Below the pieces are notes generated by a model, which was not told the origin of the DNA, made no database searches, and was given only the letters and a program-made list of their open reading frames with translations. Positions 50,694-61,440 of a stretch of 64,000 nt of DNA are shown here, one piece after another. Source of the stretch: Lichenostomus cassidix. Taxonomy: Eukaryota > Chordata > Aves > Passeriformes > Meliphagidae. The translations under genes were made by a program, and so were the position numbers. The first letter of the stretch is position 1, and each line of letters opens with the position of its first letter. Where the stretch lies: the NCBI GenBank assembly GCA_008360975.2, contig CM039183.1, positions 37,377,850 to 37,441,849 of the forward strand, given 5' to 3'.

Positions 50694-52174
50694 CAAAGTG
50701 TCACTAGATTGATGGCCACAGAATTCAAAAGCTACAGTTTGGGAGCCTGCTGGTTTAAAGCTCACATCACCTTGAGCTTGGAGGTGAAAAACAGGGAGAG
50801 TGAAAATCCTCTAGCTTCAGGAACAAAAGCAGGGCAGAAAAGAAATGTAGATGTAGGAAATAACAATATCTGACTACTAAATGGTATTGATTTTGCATTC
50901 ATAATTACCAGGATTTCTTGACACATGAAATGGAAAACACAGCTCCTCTGTGCTAGGTACTATACTCAGAGTGAGGGTGCACCAACAGTCTGTGTATTTG
51001 TAACAGCAGAGAGAATAAATAAAGAAGAATTAAATCACAAGGATTAATATAATGATTCTTCACTCCTAACTTGAAGTATGTAACTAATCTACCTAAACTA
51101 GGAAGCTAGGAACCTGTATTTTCTCTACATGAGTGATGAAAGTGAGAGAAGATGAAGCAGTCCCTGTTGTCTTCCCTGCTTGCTGTTCACTACTACTGCT
51201 GATGCAGTTTGCTGCTCCTACCTGTGATGCCAAGCCACAGCAATTTTCTCCTGTGTTTTTGGTAAGTCAGTCCCCAAAGCTGAGGTGGGAATTCATTTAG
51301 ATGTCCTCATCCAGAAAGCTTGTCTTCATAAGCTTTCTTCTACTACTATGAAATAGTAGTGGCATAGCTTCACAGATGAATACCTACCCCAGAAAGAAAA
51401 TACTTTTCTTTAAATTGGTTTAAGGTGAAACAAAGTGGCAACTTAAATGGAAAAGAGACACTCCTACATAGGTAGAACAATGACCACATGATAATTACAG
51501 TGGGGTTGATTCATATTACAACTCGAACTGGCAATAACTGATCAGTATAGCTGAGTTATGATCTACATCCTTATCCATAGGAAAATACTACCTTTTAGGA
51601 GATGTGTAGGAGTGATATCATATATTGAAACATAACTCCACAGTAAAGCTAAACACTCACTGATTCAGATGCTAACCAAGTTCAGGCAGTTTCCAACTGC
51701 TTCAGTCTCTTCCTCTGCTAGCAGAATGAATGCTCTATCCCTTTGAAAACACCTGCACCCTGTTGTAACCACCCAAATATGAATGGAGAGCCCCACAGAA
51801 CACAGAACTGAGGTTATAGCAGAAAATCTCTCACAATGTTGTCTTTGTAGAAGACCCAACCCCGTGGGTCTAGATTTAGAAGTGTCTGCCCACCAGAATG
51901 AAGTAAAAGTTTGTATTCCAGCACGTACAGAGATAAAAACCTATTGCAAAACTGCACCTGGGATAAATTTCACTACTAATTCACATTTTGAGCTGAAATC
52001 ATGCACTGTCCAAAATTTGAAGAGGCAGGAATATTACTCAAACACCAGGGCTCAGAAATACTGGCACTTTCAGAATATAAGTTGTACTTTGTCACTCAGC
52101 ATTGCTCCCTCCTGTCCTCCCTCCTCTACCCAAGGCCTGAGACCTTCACATTTTGTCTTGTGCTCCTAGCTCAC
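50694..52174. other. Unique DNA with one weak exon-like segment
   Basis: A pyrimidine-rich acceptor (TACTGCTGATGCAG, AG at 51206-51207) and a donor TTG|GTAAGT (GT at 51262-51263) bound a 54-nt segment, 51208-51261. It is open in one frame (FAAPTCDAKPQQFSPVFL, 18 codons); the support is only the splice-site pair. The plus frame at 51783-52169 (128 codons) stops just before the LTR and has no recognisable domain. Confidence 0.35.
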
Positions 52175-53476
52175 TGTCGTGGGTTTGAGACAGGACCCTT
52201 GCCAGGAGGATGCACGAAAAAGGGTAAATAGGCTTCAAGCTTAAAGTTGCAAAAGGTGATTTAATTACTTAACAGAATTGGAGGATAAATGCAAGGCAAA
52301 AATAAACTTTTCATACATTATTTTGTTCACTCCCTCCTCTTTCTTACGAACTTATAGTATTCACTCTCTTTTTTCCTTTACAATCTACAAGCCAGGTGGG
52401 GGGGGGCAGGGTGTGGGGTCTCTTTTCAGTTCACAGAGCAGATTCTCAAATTTATTCACTACTAGAATTTTTTTACTACAAATACTCTTTATCTCTACTT
52501 GTTTTTCTCTCTCTCTCTAGACATTTTTCTGGTCTCACCTCTACCCTCTTAAGAAGCAGTCTCTGCACTCACCCCCCCAACCCCCCTTCCCTCTTTTTAA
52601 ATTAGCAACACAGACAGGGGCAGGTTGAGGGGTCCTCTGGTCAGTCTAATCAGGAAAAGAGGTTCTCTACTTAGCCAGGGGTCTTTTCCATGAGAGACAG
52701 TCTTCTGAGAACTTCTTTGGCGTGGGTCTAATTTCACGAGCAACATCCCGCCCGAAATTCTGCTGCAACATGAGTCTTTTTGTCTATAGGGTGCTGTGCA
52801 GACTCTCCTGAGCTGAGGTCAGGCTGCTTCCATGCCAGGAGCAAGGCCTTTCTCTCTCTTGCAAGGCCTTTGCAGTTTTAACTCTTAAATGAGACTCCCA
52901 CTGGTTCACAGTCTTTTCTAGGCATCCACCTGCCCTTCTGGCGTGGGCTGTGGGCAGAATTTCTGCACTCCTGTGGACTCCATGGGCTGCAGGGTGACCT
53001 CCTGCCCCCCCATGGCTTTCACTGTGGCTTGCAGAGGGTTTTCAGCTCCAACACTGGAGCACCTCCTCCCCCACCTTCTTCACTGACCTTGGCACTCTCC
53101 ATGCTGTTTTCCCTCTACATATTTTTACCTCCACCTCCTCCTCTTCCAACTACAAAGAAGTGAAAGAAGTGCGTGCCTGCTTTGTTTTGAATTTTTCTTA
53201 AATATGTTTTCACAGAGGCATAACTAGCGCCTCCAATTGGCCCAAACTTGGTCAGCAGCATGTCCATCACCTTCAGAGCCATCAGAGATTGGCTCTGCTG
53301 GACTTGATGTAAAAACTTCCAGAACTTGCACTCAGGACACACAGGAGCCATCTTTGTGCCACACCCCCCCCTCAGACACCTCCCTACACCTATTAGAACA
53401 GCTTCTGAGGGGTACAAATTTTTCCTAGATGTTAAAAACACTTCACTGATGTTTTGGGCCAATCAAAACCACCACA
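52175..53476 (-). mobile_element. Avian endogenous retrovirus solo LTR, 1.3 kb, minus orientation
   Basis: The element is bounded by a perfect 5-bp target-site duplication, CTCAC (52170-52174 and 53477-53481). Read on the minus strand it begins TGTGGTGGTTTTGATTGG and ends AAACCCACGACA, giving TG...CA termini with imperfect inverted ends. In that orientation a TATA-like ATATTTAAG lies at 53197-53205, about 275 bp from the LTR start. An AATAAA lies at 52451-52456. Segments before the TATA (a GAGCCAAT-type block near 53295 and CCAATTGGAGGCGC near 53233) resemble an avian LTR family I recall. No second LTR and no gag-pol sequence adjoin, so it is a solo LTR. At 1302 bp it is long, and the TATA-to-AATAAA distance implies a long R region. 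The perfect duplication suggests a younger insertion than 4979-5528. Confidence 0.85.
53197..53205 (-). promoter_or_regulatory. TATA-like box of the 1.3-kb LTR
   Basis: ATATTTAAG on the minus strand, about 275 bp inside the LTR's 5' edge, at the position expected for the U3 promoter. The role is inferred from position and motif. Confidence 0.5.
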
Positions 53477-53481
53477 CTCAC

Positions 53482-56100
53482 CATCCAATCAGTGTCTGAT
53501 TTCAGCTCCTTCCTTTCTCCAAGTTTACTGACACCAAGTAAGAGTCCTGCCCATCCCTAAATACTACAGAAAGAGGACAGAAGCTCTACACAAGCTCCTC
53601 AAAACTGGTTAATACTATTTAGAGCCACCAAAAAGCTGACTTCCGCATCTGTACCTGGAGAAAGAGCCATCCAAGAAAGCACAGGGTGATGGAGATGTCA
53701 GAAAGCCAATCTCTTGCACATTAATAATTTGGCAGGATATTAATCTGTGTATCAGAAGCAAAAGTGATGTCACTACTGTTCTAGCATGCAAGAGGGAGTT
53801 ATTTCTCATTGCCTCTGTTTTGGTCAGAACATGAGGTTTAAGGAGGAAACAAAAACCCAAATGCACAAAATGCACAAACTCAGTGCTTCCCTATGAAATT
53901 CTCACAGGGTTGAGATTAAATAATCAAACATCAGGTCAGTGTTCCAGCCCACGGCTCCAATCTAACATTGACTACTCGTCAGCAATAACAACAGGCATTT
54001 GGGAAGCCAGGAGACCCTCCAAGCAGAGAGAGCACTCTGGGGACAGGCAAGAGCATATGCTCTAACCCAGGGAAAAGTGGGAACTCCAATTCTCCCGCTG
54101 TACAAAACAGGATGGAAGATCGCAGTTTGCCAAGAGTTTTAAGGGATCATTAGTTAAAAATCATTAGCTAAAAATGTAAACATCCAGGCTGAGTTCCAGG
54201 GCAAAGATTTTATTATTCATAGTACTTTAAATGTTGAGTATTCAAGATTTCGCTCAATATACTTTTTCAACAATAAGATAATGAATAATACCAAAATACA
54301 GTGTAAGTTTATGATCTTTTAAGATTGTAATTTGTTTTGCTTACATCAAGCAGCATCTGCTCTGCTTTTTCTTTACTCAAAGCACCAAGAATATACATAA
54401 TAACAATATCACTGTATTTTGAAATTTGTCTTTCTGCACATTTAATTAGAGTGGAATTCTTCCAAGTCAAACTTGAAAATTTAAAACAAAACATGAGGAG
54501 AAAAAAAAAAGGTGTCAAGAATATTGCATATTTGCATTTGTTTTACTAGACGCATTCATTTTTGAGAAAAAATAATCTCTGCTGCACCTCAGACTCTGCC
54601 TCAACTCTAGAGAAGTCCTAATCTTATGTTTATGCCATGTACTGGAGTAGTGAGGCATAGGCTATGATCACTGTGGGGTACAATTTTTAATTTCCTAGTG
54701 GCAACATTTTTTATTGCAGCTGGCAGGTTGTTTATAGTCGTAATTTTAAGATGCATTTTTGTTGTTTCTCTTCTGGTCTTTTATTAACATACTGCCAGAT
54801 ATCACTGTGGTGGCCCATGCTGGGTTAGTGATAATGTTATCTGCTCTGGCAGGTCTACCTTGGCAGATTATGGGCATAAAATGGACAGGGGGCAATCAAC
54901 TTGTCAGAATATTTACAAATTTCAACTTGCTATCTACACCCTTAATGACTTGTACAATGAGAATTATTGCTATGTCACTCTATCTGCTCTGCATGAAGTG
55001 TGGTAATAGTTAGAGAAGATGGGCTGGGAGGGAGACAGCCCTCATTAAAAACAAATAGCTGTGATTGACATGAAAATTTGCCTATGATGCCAAAAGAAAG
55101 GTAAACGCATTTGGATTTAAGTGGCTTTATTTGGGGGGCTTACTCAACCAAGAAACCTTGCTAACCTTACATAGACTCAGCTGCAGAAACAATTATCAAT
55201 CTTATACCCCACCTATTATTCATGAAGGTGCCCCCATCTCTTCCCCTGCCTATATTACTCCAAAACCACTTCCAACAATTTAAAAACACTACCATGGCTT
55301 GTTTGTCTTACACCTGTTTCATCTGTAACATGTTTTCAAGAAATGCTGGGCAACAACATTCTTTCTAATGTAACACATTGCATTGCACAGGCATCCTTAG
55401 TGCATTTTTCTTTTTCTGACTTTCTTTGCCTTTCTCTCCAGCCCCCACGCCCCCTAGGCCCTCAGAACAGCCCAAATCTGATTTCACTAGAGTGGCTTCC
55501 ATTATCACTTAGTCTGCTATTTGGGAAGGGGAAAAAAGACAACATCATCTTTTATTCCATTGTTCTAGAACATTTTTGCTTATTTATTTTCCCCTAATGC
55601 TCTCATCCTCCTGTCTTTTCCTTATTCTCTGAACTCCCTTGACATGGTATCAATCTGTTGTCAGGATCAGAGTTCAGAAGTTTGGTGAATTCCTGTAAAA
55701 TTTGCCAGTCTTTTCTCAAAGTCTCCATCACAGTATGGGACTTCTGCAGCTATGCTGGAGACAAATACAGGGCAAAAGCACCAGCTTTTCTCCCACAGAG
55801 ACCAGACATTTTGGCAGACATATTAAACAGTAGTACAAAGCCATTAGCCAAAGACATTCATAAACCACAGCATCATGAACCGTGGCAGAAATTGACTGCC
55901 GCTTAAAAACCACTATGTGACCATTCTTGCCATAAGAGAAAGCCACTGATTGTCCAAATCTTCCATCCTATATGGAAGGGGTACCTCATCTTTTACTGCT
56001 ATCCTCTCCAAGCTAAGGTGAGAGAAGGAATATATTTCTGTCATGGTAAAAAGCAGTAAGAAGAGAAGTTAAAATGAAAAAAAAACCAACATTATTTCAG
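53482..56100. other. Unique DNA without a recognisable gene
   Basis: No repeat or RNA gene is recognised. Frames at 53615-53875 (minus), 54759-55013 (plus) and 55343-55597 (plus, hydrophobic) have no splice or domain support. One NK2-type motif TTAAGTGG lies at 55117-55124. Confidence 0.55.
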
Positions 56101-56116
56101 CTGTTTGAAAACTGAA

Positions 56117-56383
56117 TTACACTTTATTACTCATTGTCTGTGTGGAACCAGCTGCTGAGAGACCCATCAGCATCCCTGCTAACAGCTTCCTCACCCAGCC
56201 CTCCTGCCTCTTCAGAGGTTTCAATATTATTCCTGCCAGAAGCCAAGTGTAAGACCATGCACCCCACACCAACCTAATCATTCCCTCTGGTGAGTACAGA
56301 TTTTTCCTCTGACTAGAGCAGAGGACCATATTCTTAACCAGTGTGTTTTGTGGTAAAACAGCACAAGGTCCCTTAGGCAGCAA
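56117..56383 (-). other. Unassigned minus-strand frame ending on a polyadenylation hexamer
   Basis: This frame of 88 codons lies in a G+C-richer patch, on the minus strand. Its last codons overlap an AATAAA (56123-56128), followed on that strand by a T-rich stretch, which together resemble a transcript 3' end. The product has no recognised domain. It could be the last exon of an unannotated (possibly non-coding) transcript, or chance. Confidence 0.15.
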
Positions 56384-59189
56384 GTCAGCGATGGTGGTTA
56401 CACATGTAGATGCTACGAATCATTTTATCAACACACAAGTAAGCACTTTAGTAAAATGGTAAGTGTCATGTTAGATCATTCTTTGATATGGCACATGAAA
56501 GACGAGAGAACTGCTCTGAAAAAAGCAGAAGGATAGTAGTAGAACTGGGTATATAAACCAGGTCTCCTTAATACCAAACTTGTTTGTTATCCACTGAGGA
56601 GTGCTTTCTTCCTAGTGTGTTTTTCTGTACACATGACCTACAGGAATCTTTGATGGCATAATGCTTTTGCAGTTTAACTTTATAATTACAAATGAAAAAC
56701 AGTTTGAAAGGTACTGCCTGAAATACTATAATTTAGTTCTCTTTTTGTTATAGTTTATCAGTACCATTTTTCATAACCTTTGACAATGTTTAAAAAAAAA
56801 AAAGGGTAACAGTCTGAGCAACTGGTTTGTTACAGAATGGAATATGTTTACCTAAAAAGGAAAGATTTATAAATGCTTTTAATGTTTCTATAGAAACCAG
56901 AAAATCACAAACCACTTGTGTCAGAGCTGTTAACATAGGAAGCACATATGTTTTCTCCATATATATGCAAAAATGTATTTCCAGCAGAAAAAAACACGCT
57001 TTGACTTTAAAGTAAATGGAAGTGATGGCAAAGTCTTTTGAAATCCAGGACCATTGCTTAGCCATGGACCAACAGCAACATGAAAGAGTCACACCATCTG
57101 CCAAAATTCCTCATAATCTAAATCTTTACTTTTACTCACAGTAGTTCTTACATTTGCTATGTAAGAAGCCATCACAACACAGGCACTTCAATATGAATAA
57201 GTTACTTATTACAAATTACTTCAGCTTCATCCCAAATAAAACCACAACCCCATTTTTTTTGCCTTTTTCCCCTTCTTTCCTCTTTTTAAGTACTGTCATA
57301 GGAGGTCAGCAGATATTTGAGAAAGGGAATTTTCTACACAAAAAGTAGTCCTTATGAAGAGGCTATTTTGTTCATTTGATGTGGCAAAAGAAGTTCAAAT
57401 TTATACATGCAAAAATTCCCATCACAATCAAGAAGCCAATGCATACATAAAGTTGCACCTGTATAACTAACCTGATTCCCATGTACTTCTGGTCATCTTG
57501 GTGAGACTTCTGTGCTGAGTAGACACATAATATCCTAGAGCCAGAGAGAGAGATCTGGGTAGTCTCTGAATTTGTAAATAATTTTATTTTTACCTATGGA
57601 ACTTTGAATCTCATATTGAGATATATCTGAACTCACCAGAGTACCAAGTGAGACTTGCAGGCAAGCTACATTTCTTTCAGCCTAAAGAGCCAGCTTATAA
57701 ACATTAAGGCAAGTAAACAGATGGCAGCTTCAATTTAATCCAGTTAAGTCCTAAATATTAAAAACCGTTCATGAAATCTTGACTTCAAGAATTAAAATCT
57801 GTTAGTCGTCTTTGCTATGATTTCTGATCACTAATAAAAGATTCATGAGACTTGCATGAGACTTTTAAGATATTTGTAAGAAAGAGCAAGCCATGAGCAA
57901 GCAGTAACATCAAAATTAAAGGGGTCTTCAGTGAGTCTTTTAAAATATTTTTAATATGGGCCATAATGGTTCTTGATATTAACAACTGATAAGAAGGATG
58001 AAATTCTTGTCAGCAAATTTCAGCTATCTTACAATTTAAAGGCTTATTAAAGCTAGAAATGTAAGATTCCTGTAACGTCAACACAGAGGAAAAAATCCCA
58101 CATAAATAAATTAAAACCAAGGGCACTTAGTAGCACACATGCTTTAGATGAGAATAGGTGAGTAGACACCTGATTCTTAAATGGATAAACTTAGGTGAAA
58201 TGAACACTTTTCTGTCCTTCTGCCCCAATCAATTTCAAATGTTAGCAATTTCTGTGAATCCTGTGTTACTTTCAGTAGTATAGTAGGTAGTATTATTGGT
58301 TTAGGAATTAGAGGCTTTAAGGAACTATTGGATTAGACCCAGGGATTAGTTTAATGGCTGATAAGGACAAGGAGAGAACAATATGCCGTTCTTCTGGAGA
58401 ACTGGAATTTGTGCTTCAGTGGTGGTGTTAATTCTATCAGCATGCCTCAAAGTCTAGCTCAAGTAGACATGTTTCACAACTATCTAATAATATGTATCTG
58501 AGCACATTTTCCTGAGACAGATTGGACAGCATAAACTTATAAGAATTAATGCAAATACTCTTCCTGAAAACAGTTGCAATAGTAATGTGAACAAATGCTC
58601 ACTAAAATAAGTCATCTACAATGTGATACATGAGGGTTGCCACCTATCAATCAGAGCTCTTGAAAAAGGCAAGGTTGAGCATTTAGTCTTCCTTCAGTTT
58701 CCATGGTTATTTTAAGGTCTATAAATGATCTCTCTAGAGACATTAAATGAAGCATAGATTTTTTTTTTTACATACAGCAAGCACCATGCTTCAGAAAAGA
58801 ATTGTGCTATCTGCAACTTCATTCAACACTAATATTCTTACACACACATTATATAAATTATCACATTGACATCCAGCTCACTGGCATTTAAAATTAATAT
58901 TTTATTAGTAAACACCCAAATACAATATACTAGGACTCCTAATGAACTTTTGCTACACCGAAATGTAGCAATAACATGCTAAAATTCCTTACTGTTATTT
59001 CTGTCTATTCATTAACTCTGCCACCAGTACAACCCTGCCCACCACATTGTACACAGGAGAACTCACCATGTTCCACCAAAAGAACTGCTTCTGGAGAGAA
59101 GCAAAAACAGAAGTAAAACTATTCCCTCTCAAAGAAACCAAAATTTACTTAGTGTCTTTCACACGTCTGCAGATATTTTCTAGGTTTAT
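56384..59189. other. Unique DNA without a recognisable gene
   Basis: A12 lies at 56792-56803. No repeat family, RNA gene or credible exon is seen. The frame at 56790-57104 (minus) starts in a bland AT-rich region and is unassigned. Confidence 0.55.
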
Positions 59190-59420
59190 TTTCTCCTCTA
59201 ATTAGGCGATGTTGTTCTTTATTATTAATTAAATGGAAAATATCCATAGCCAGTGATTGAATTACCCCAAAGTACCTGCTTAAAAAGATCGATATTTATC
59301 AAACTAAAGGGTAGAAAGTACCACTAGTCTTCTTAATGTAAGTGATTTGGCTCAAGGAAGGTTTTGATCAAATTAAGTGGAGGATCTAATTAACCTGTGA
59401 TTGAATTAAGTGGAGGGCAA
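59190..59420. promoter_or_regulatory. Candidate enhancer-like element with repeated homeodomain-type motifs
   Basis: The 12-mer GTGATTGAATTA occurs at 59253-59264 and 59397-59408. The 13-mer AATTAAGTGGAGG occurs at 59371-59383 and 59404-59416. The second occurrences overlap, forming a composite site. TTAAGTGG inside the 13-mer fits the known NK2-class homeodomain site (TNAAGTGG), and the two copies are 33 bp apart. TTAATTAAATGG and ATCGATATTTATC lie nearby. Motif repetition in an ORF-free, repeat-free block is typical of developmental enhancers, but function is inference and conservation cannot be tested here. Confidence 0.35.
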
Positions 59421-60737
59421 GCTGTATAGGCATAAATCCCATACACATTGAGATGAAACTAATAGCAATGCACATATTTACTGAGGCTGCCAGGGGAAAG
59501 CATGTAATAAATTCAACAAAGAAAAAAGGTCACAGAAAGAAAAGGAAAATAAAGCATGAAGGGATTAGAGTACAGAAAGACGATAAAGACAGACACAGAT
59601 AATGATTACCATTGGAAGGACATTAGCCAAGCCTGGGAGAATAAAGACTGTGAATGCACTAGAGCAGGCAAAAAAATCTTCCAGATTGAAAATCTACAGC
59701 AATGCTGAAGTCGGTGATCCATATTGAAATAGAATTCCAGAAGCTACTAAACAGGCTCTTATACAAGGTCAAATTACATCTGTCAGTAGTTTGTACCTAA
59801 TGGGCAGCATGTGATGAGATCTGTGGTAGGGACAAGTTGTCAATTCATAATGCAGGCAAACAAACCCCATGCCATTTCTCCACACAGCAGACCATTGCTC
59901 TTTGAGGACTAGGATGTCCATGACCCTACACTCACTGAAGAGCTATTTGCAACAATTCAAACAGTCAGATATCCTTCCTTGCATGACCCACTTCCTTTTA
60001 AGAGACCACTGCCTTACTCCTGTCTCAGGGCTCTGAATAGTATCACCATAACCTGTTCTTGAAGAAGCCTGAATATTTTCCACCCACTGCCAAAATCCTA
60101 TTACAGCAAGGCTGAAATGACAGAAGTCAGAGCTCTTTGTGACTCCACACCACCCAATGTTGGAAAAAAATTGTGTCCTCAAAACAACTGGCTTCAAAAT
60201 TAGCACCCAGTTTAAAAGAATGAGGAAATCTTAAACTGGATGCCAAGACAGGCAGAAATCCTGGCTAGAGTTTACATGTCATTATCTCATAAAGACTTCC
60301 CTTTTTTCTGCAGTTTTAGAGAAAGAATTGTTGATATTGTGTAGCTTCAAAAAAATAAGGTTTATGTATGTCTTTTGCCCTTATTAGACCATAACACTAC
60401 ATTAATCTTGAGCCTCCTCAGATCACATTTTGAAACACCTCTAGTTCTCCCTGTATTCAATCTGGATTACTTATCTAAACTTTGTTTAAACATTTTTGAT
60501 ACATTTGATAGATTTTAAAAAGTGGGAAAAAGTTGTTAGATATTCTTCAAGAACAATAAATATGAACAATAAGACATGGAACTTAATGGTGTTATAGAAT
60601 TTCTATAATTCCCCCAGTTACTCTCTAACAGCAAAAGATGACACAAAAGTAACATTCCAGATGCAGTAGTTCTGTTCTACAAAAGCAGTGGTAGTTTTTT
60701 CAGACAAAATTCTCTACAAATTATCTTTTCTTGCTAG
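59421..60737. other. Unique DNA without a recognisable gene
   Basis: Nothing recognisable; the minus frame 59943-60206 is unassigned. Confidence 0.6.
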
Positions 60738-60874
60738 ACAAATATTGCCCAGAATGTGGAGACTTCCCTGAAGTGCAAGACAGTCATCTAGAAGATACAA
60801 GCCCCACAGAATTTCAGGGCTCAGTGATTACCCATGAGACACCTCTGTGTCTTCTTGAAACCTACCTGTTCTAG
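60738..60874 (+). other. Candidate terminal exon with a CPxC motif
   Basis: A strong acceptor (TTATCTTTTCTTGCTAG, AG at 60736-60737) precedes a plus-strand frame of 44 complete codons from 60740 to a TAG at 60872-60874. The other two frames are closed early. The product begins KYCPECGDFPEVQD and is acidic. CPEC is one half of a zinc-ribbon-like pair, but no second CxxC follows, so a zinc site is not shown. The frame also extends upstream of the acceptor to 60695. There is no AATAAA soon after the stop. The family is not recognised. Confidence 0.22.
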
Positions 60875-61379
60875 GCAATTACCTTAGTCTCCAATTTTAC
60901 ATAGTAACTCTACTTCTACATCTATTGGCAATTTTCCACAGTTTTGAAGTCTTGTAAAAATACAGCAGACAGTAATTTCTGAGAGTCAGAAAAGTGCTCA
61001 TAAAGCTGAAAATCCAGCTAGCTAGTGCTCCCACCAAATCTGAAAACCTGACATATTTTACAATTTTCCAGTAACATATTAATATGGTTTTTTTGGTTAC
61101 ATTGTGTGCATAGTGACGATTTCTTATTTAAGCCAGTAGCCAGTAACAGTCACAGGCAGCCTTTTTATTTTCCTTTTTCAGTCAAAGAGATTTACTTCTA
61201 CACAAAATAGCCTCTGTTTTGCAATCAATAGCAGCACTGAACAATTGGATTGGAAATCATAGTGTATAATCAACTCCAAGACTCAAACGGCAGAACACCT
61301 ATTGTTCTTTTCTGAGCAGGCAAATCGAGATTTCTGTTATCTCTTAAGTATCAACAATTGTGCAGTGAAGATATTAATT
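60875..61379. other. Unique DNA without a recognisable gene
   Basis: No feature is recognised. Confidence 0.6.
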
Positions 61380-61440
61380 TTCCATTAACAGGCATGGAAT
61401 TATACATCTGGCTGCCATCAGCTTTTTTATGTTAATGGAA
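61380..61440. repeat. 11-bp perfect inverted repeat with 39-bp spacer
   Basis: TTCCATTAACA (61380-61390) and TGTTAATGGAA (61430-61440) are exact reverse complements. Each arm contains GTTAAT/ATTAAC, the known half-site core of HNF1-type homeodomain proteins. Another ATTAAC follows within about 15 bp. It may be a paired binding site, a hairpin or chance. Confidence 0.7.

Noticed and set aside
51122..51180. Signal-peptide-like start MKQSLLSSLLAV just before a pyrimidine tract
   Set aside because: The frame stops at TGA after 16 codons, and the string simply reflects the pyrimidine tract of a possible acceptor.
51783..52169. 128-codon plus-strand open frame ending just before the LTR
   Set aside because: No domain; the coincidence with the LTR edge is not meaningful because the stop lies outside the element.
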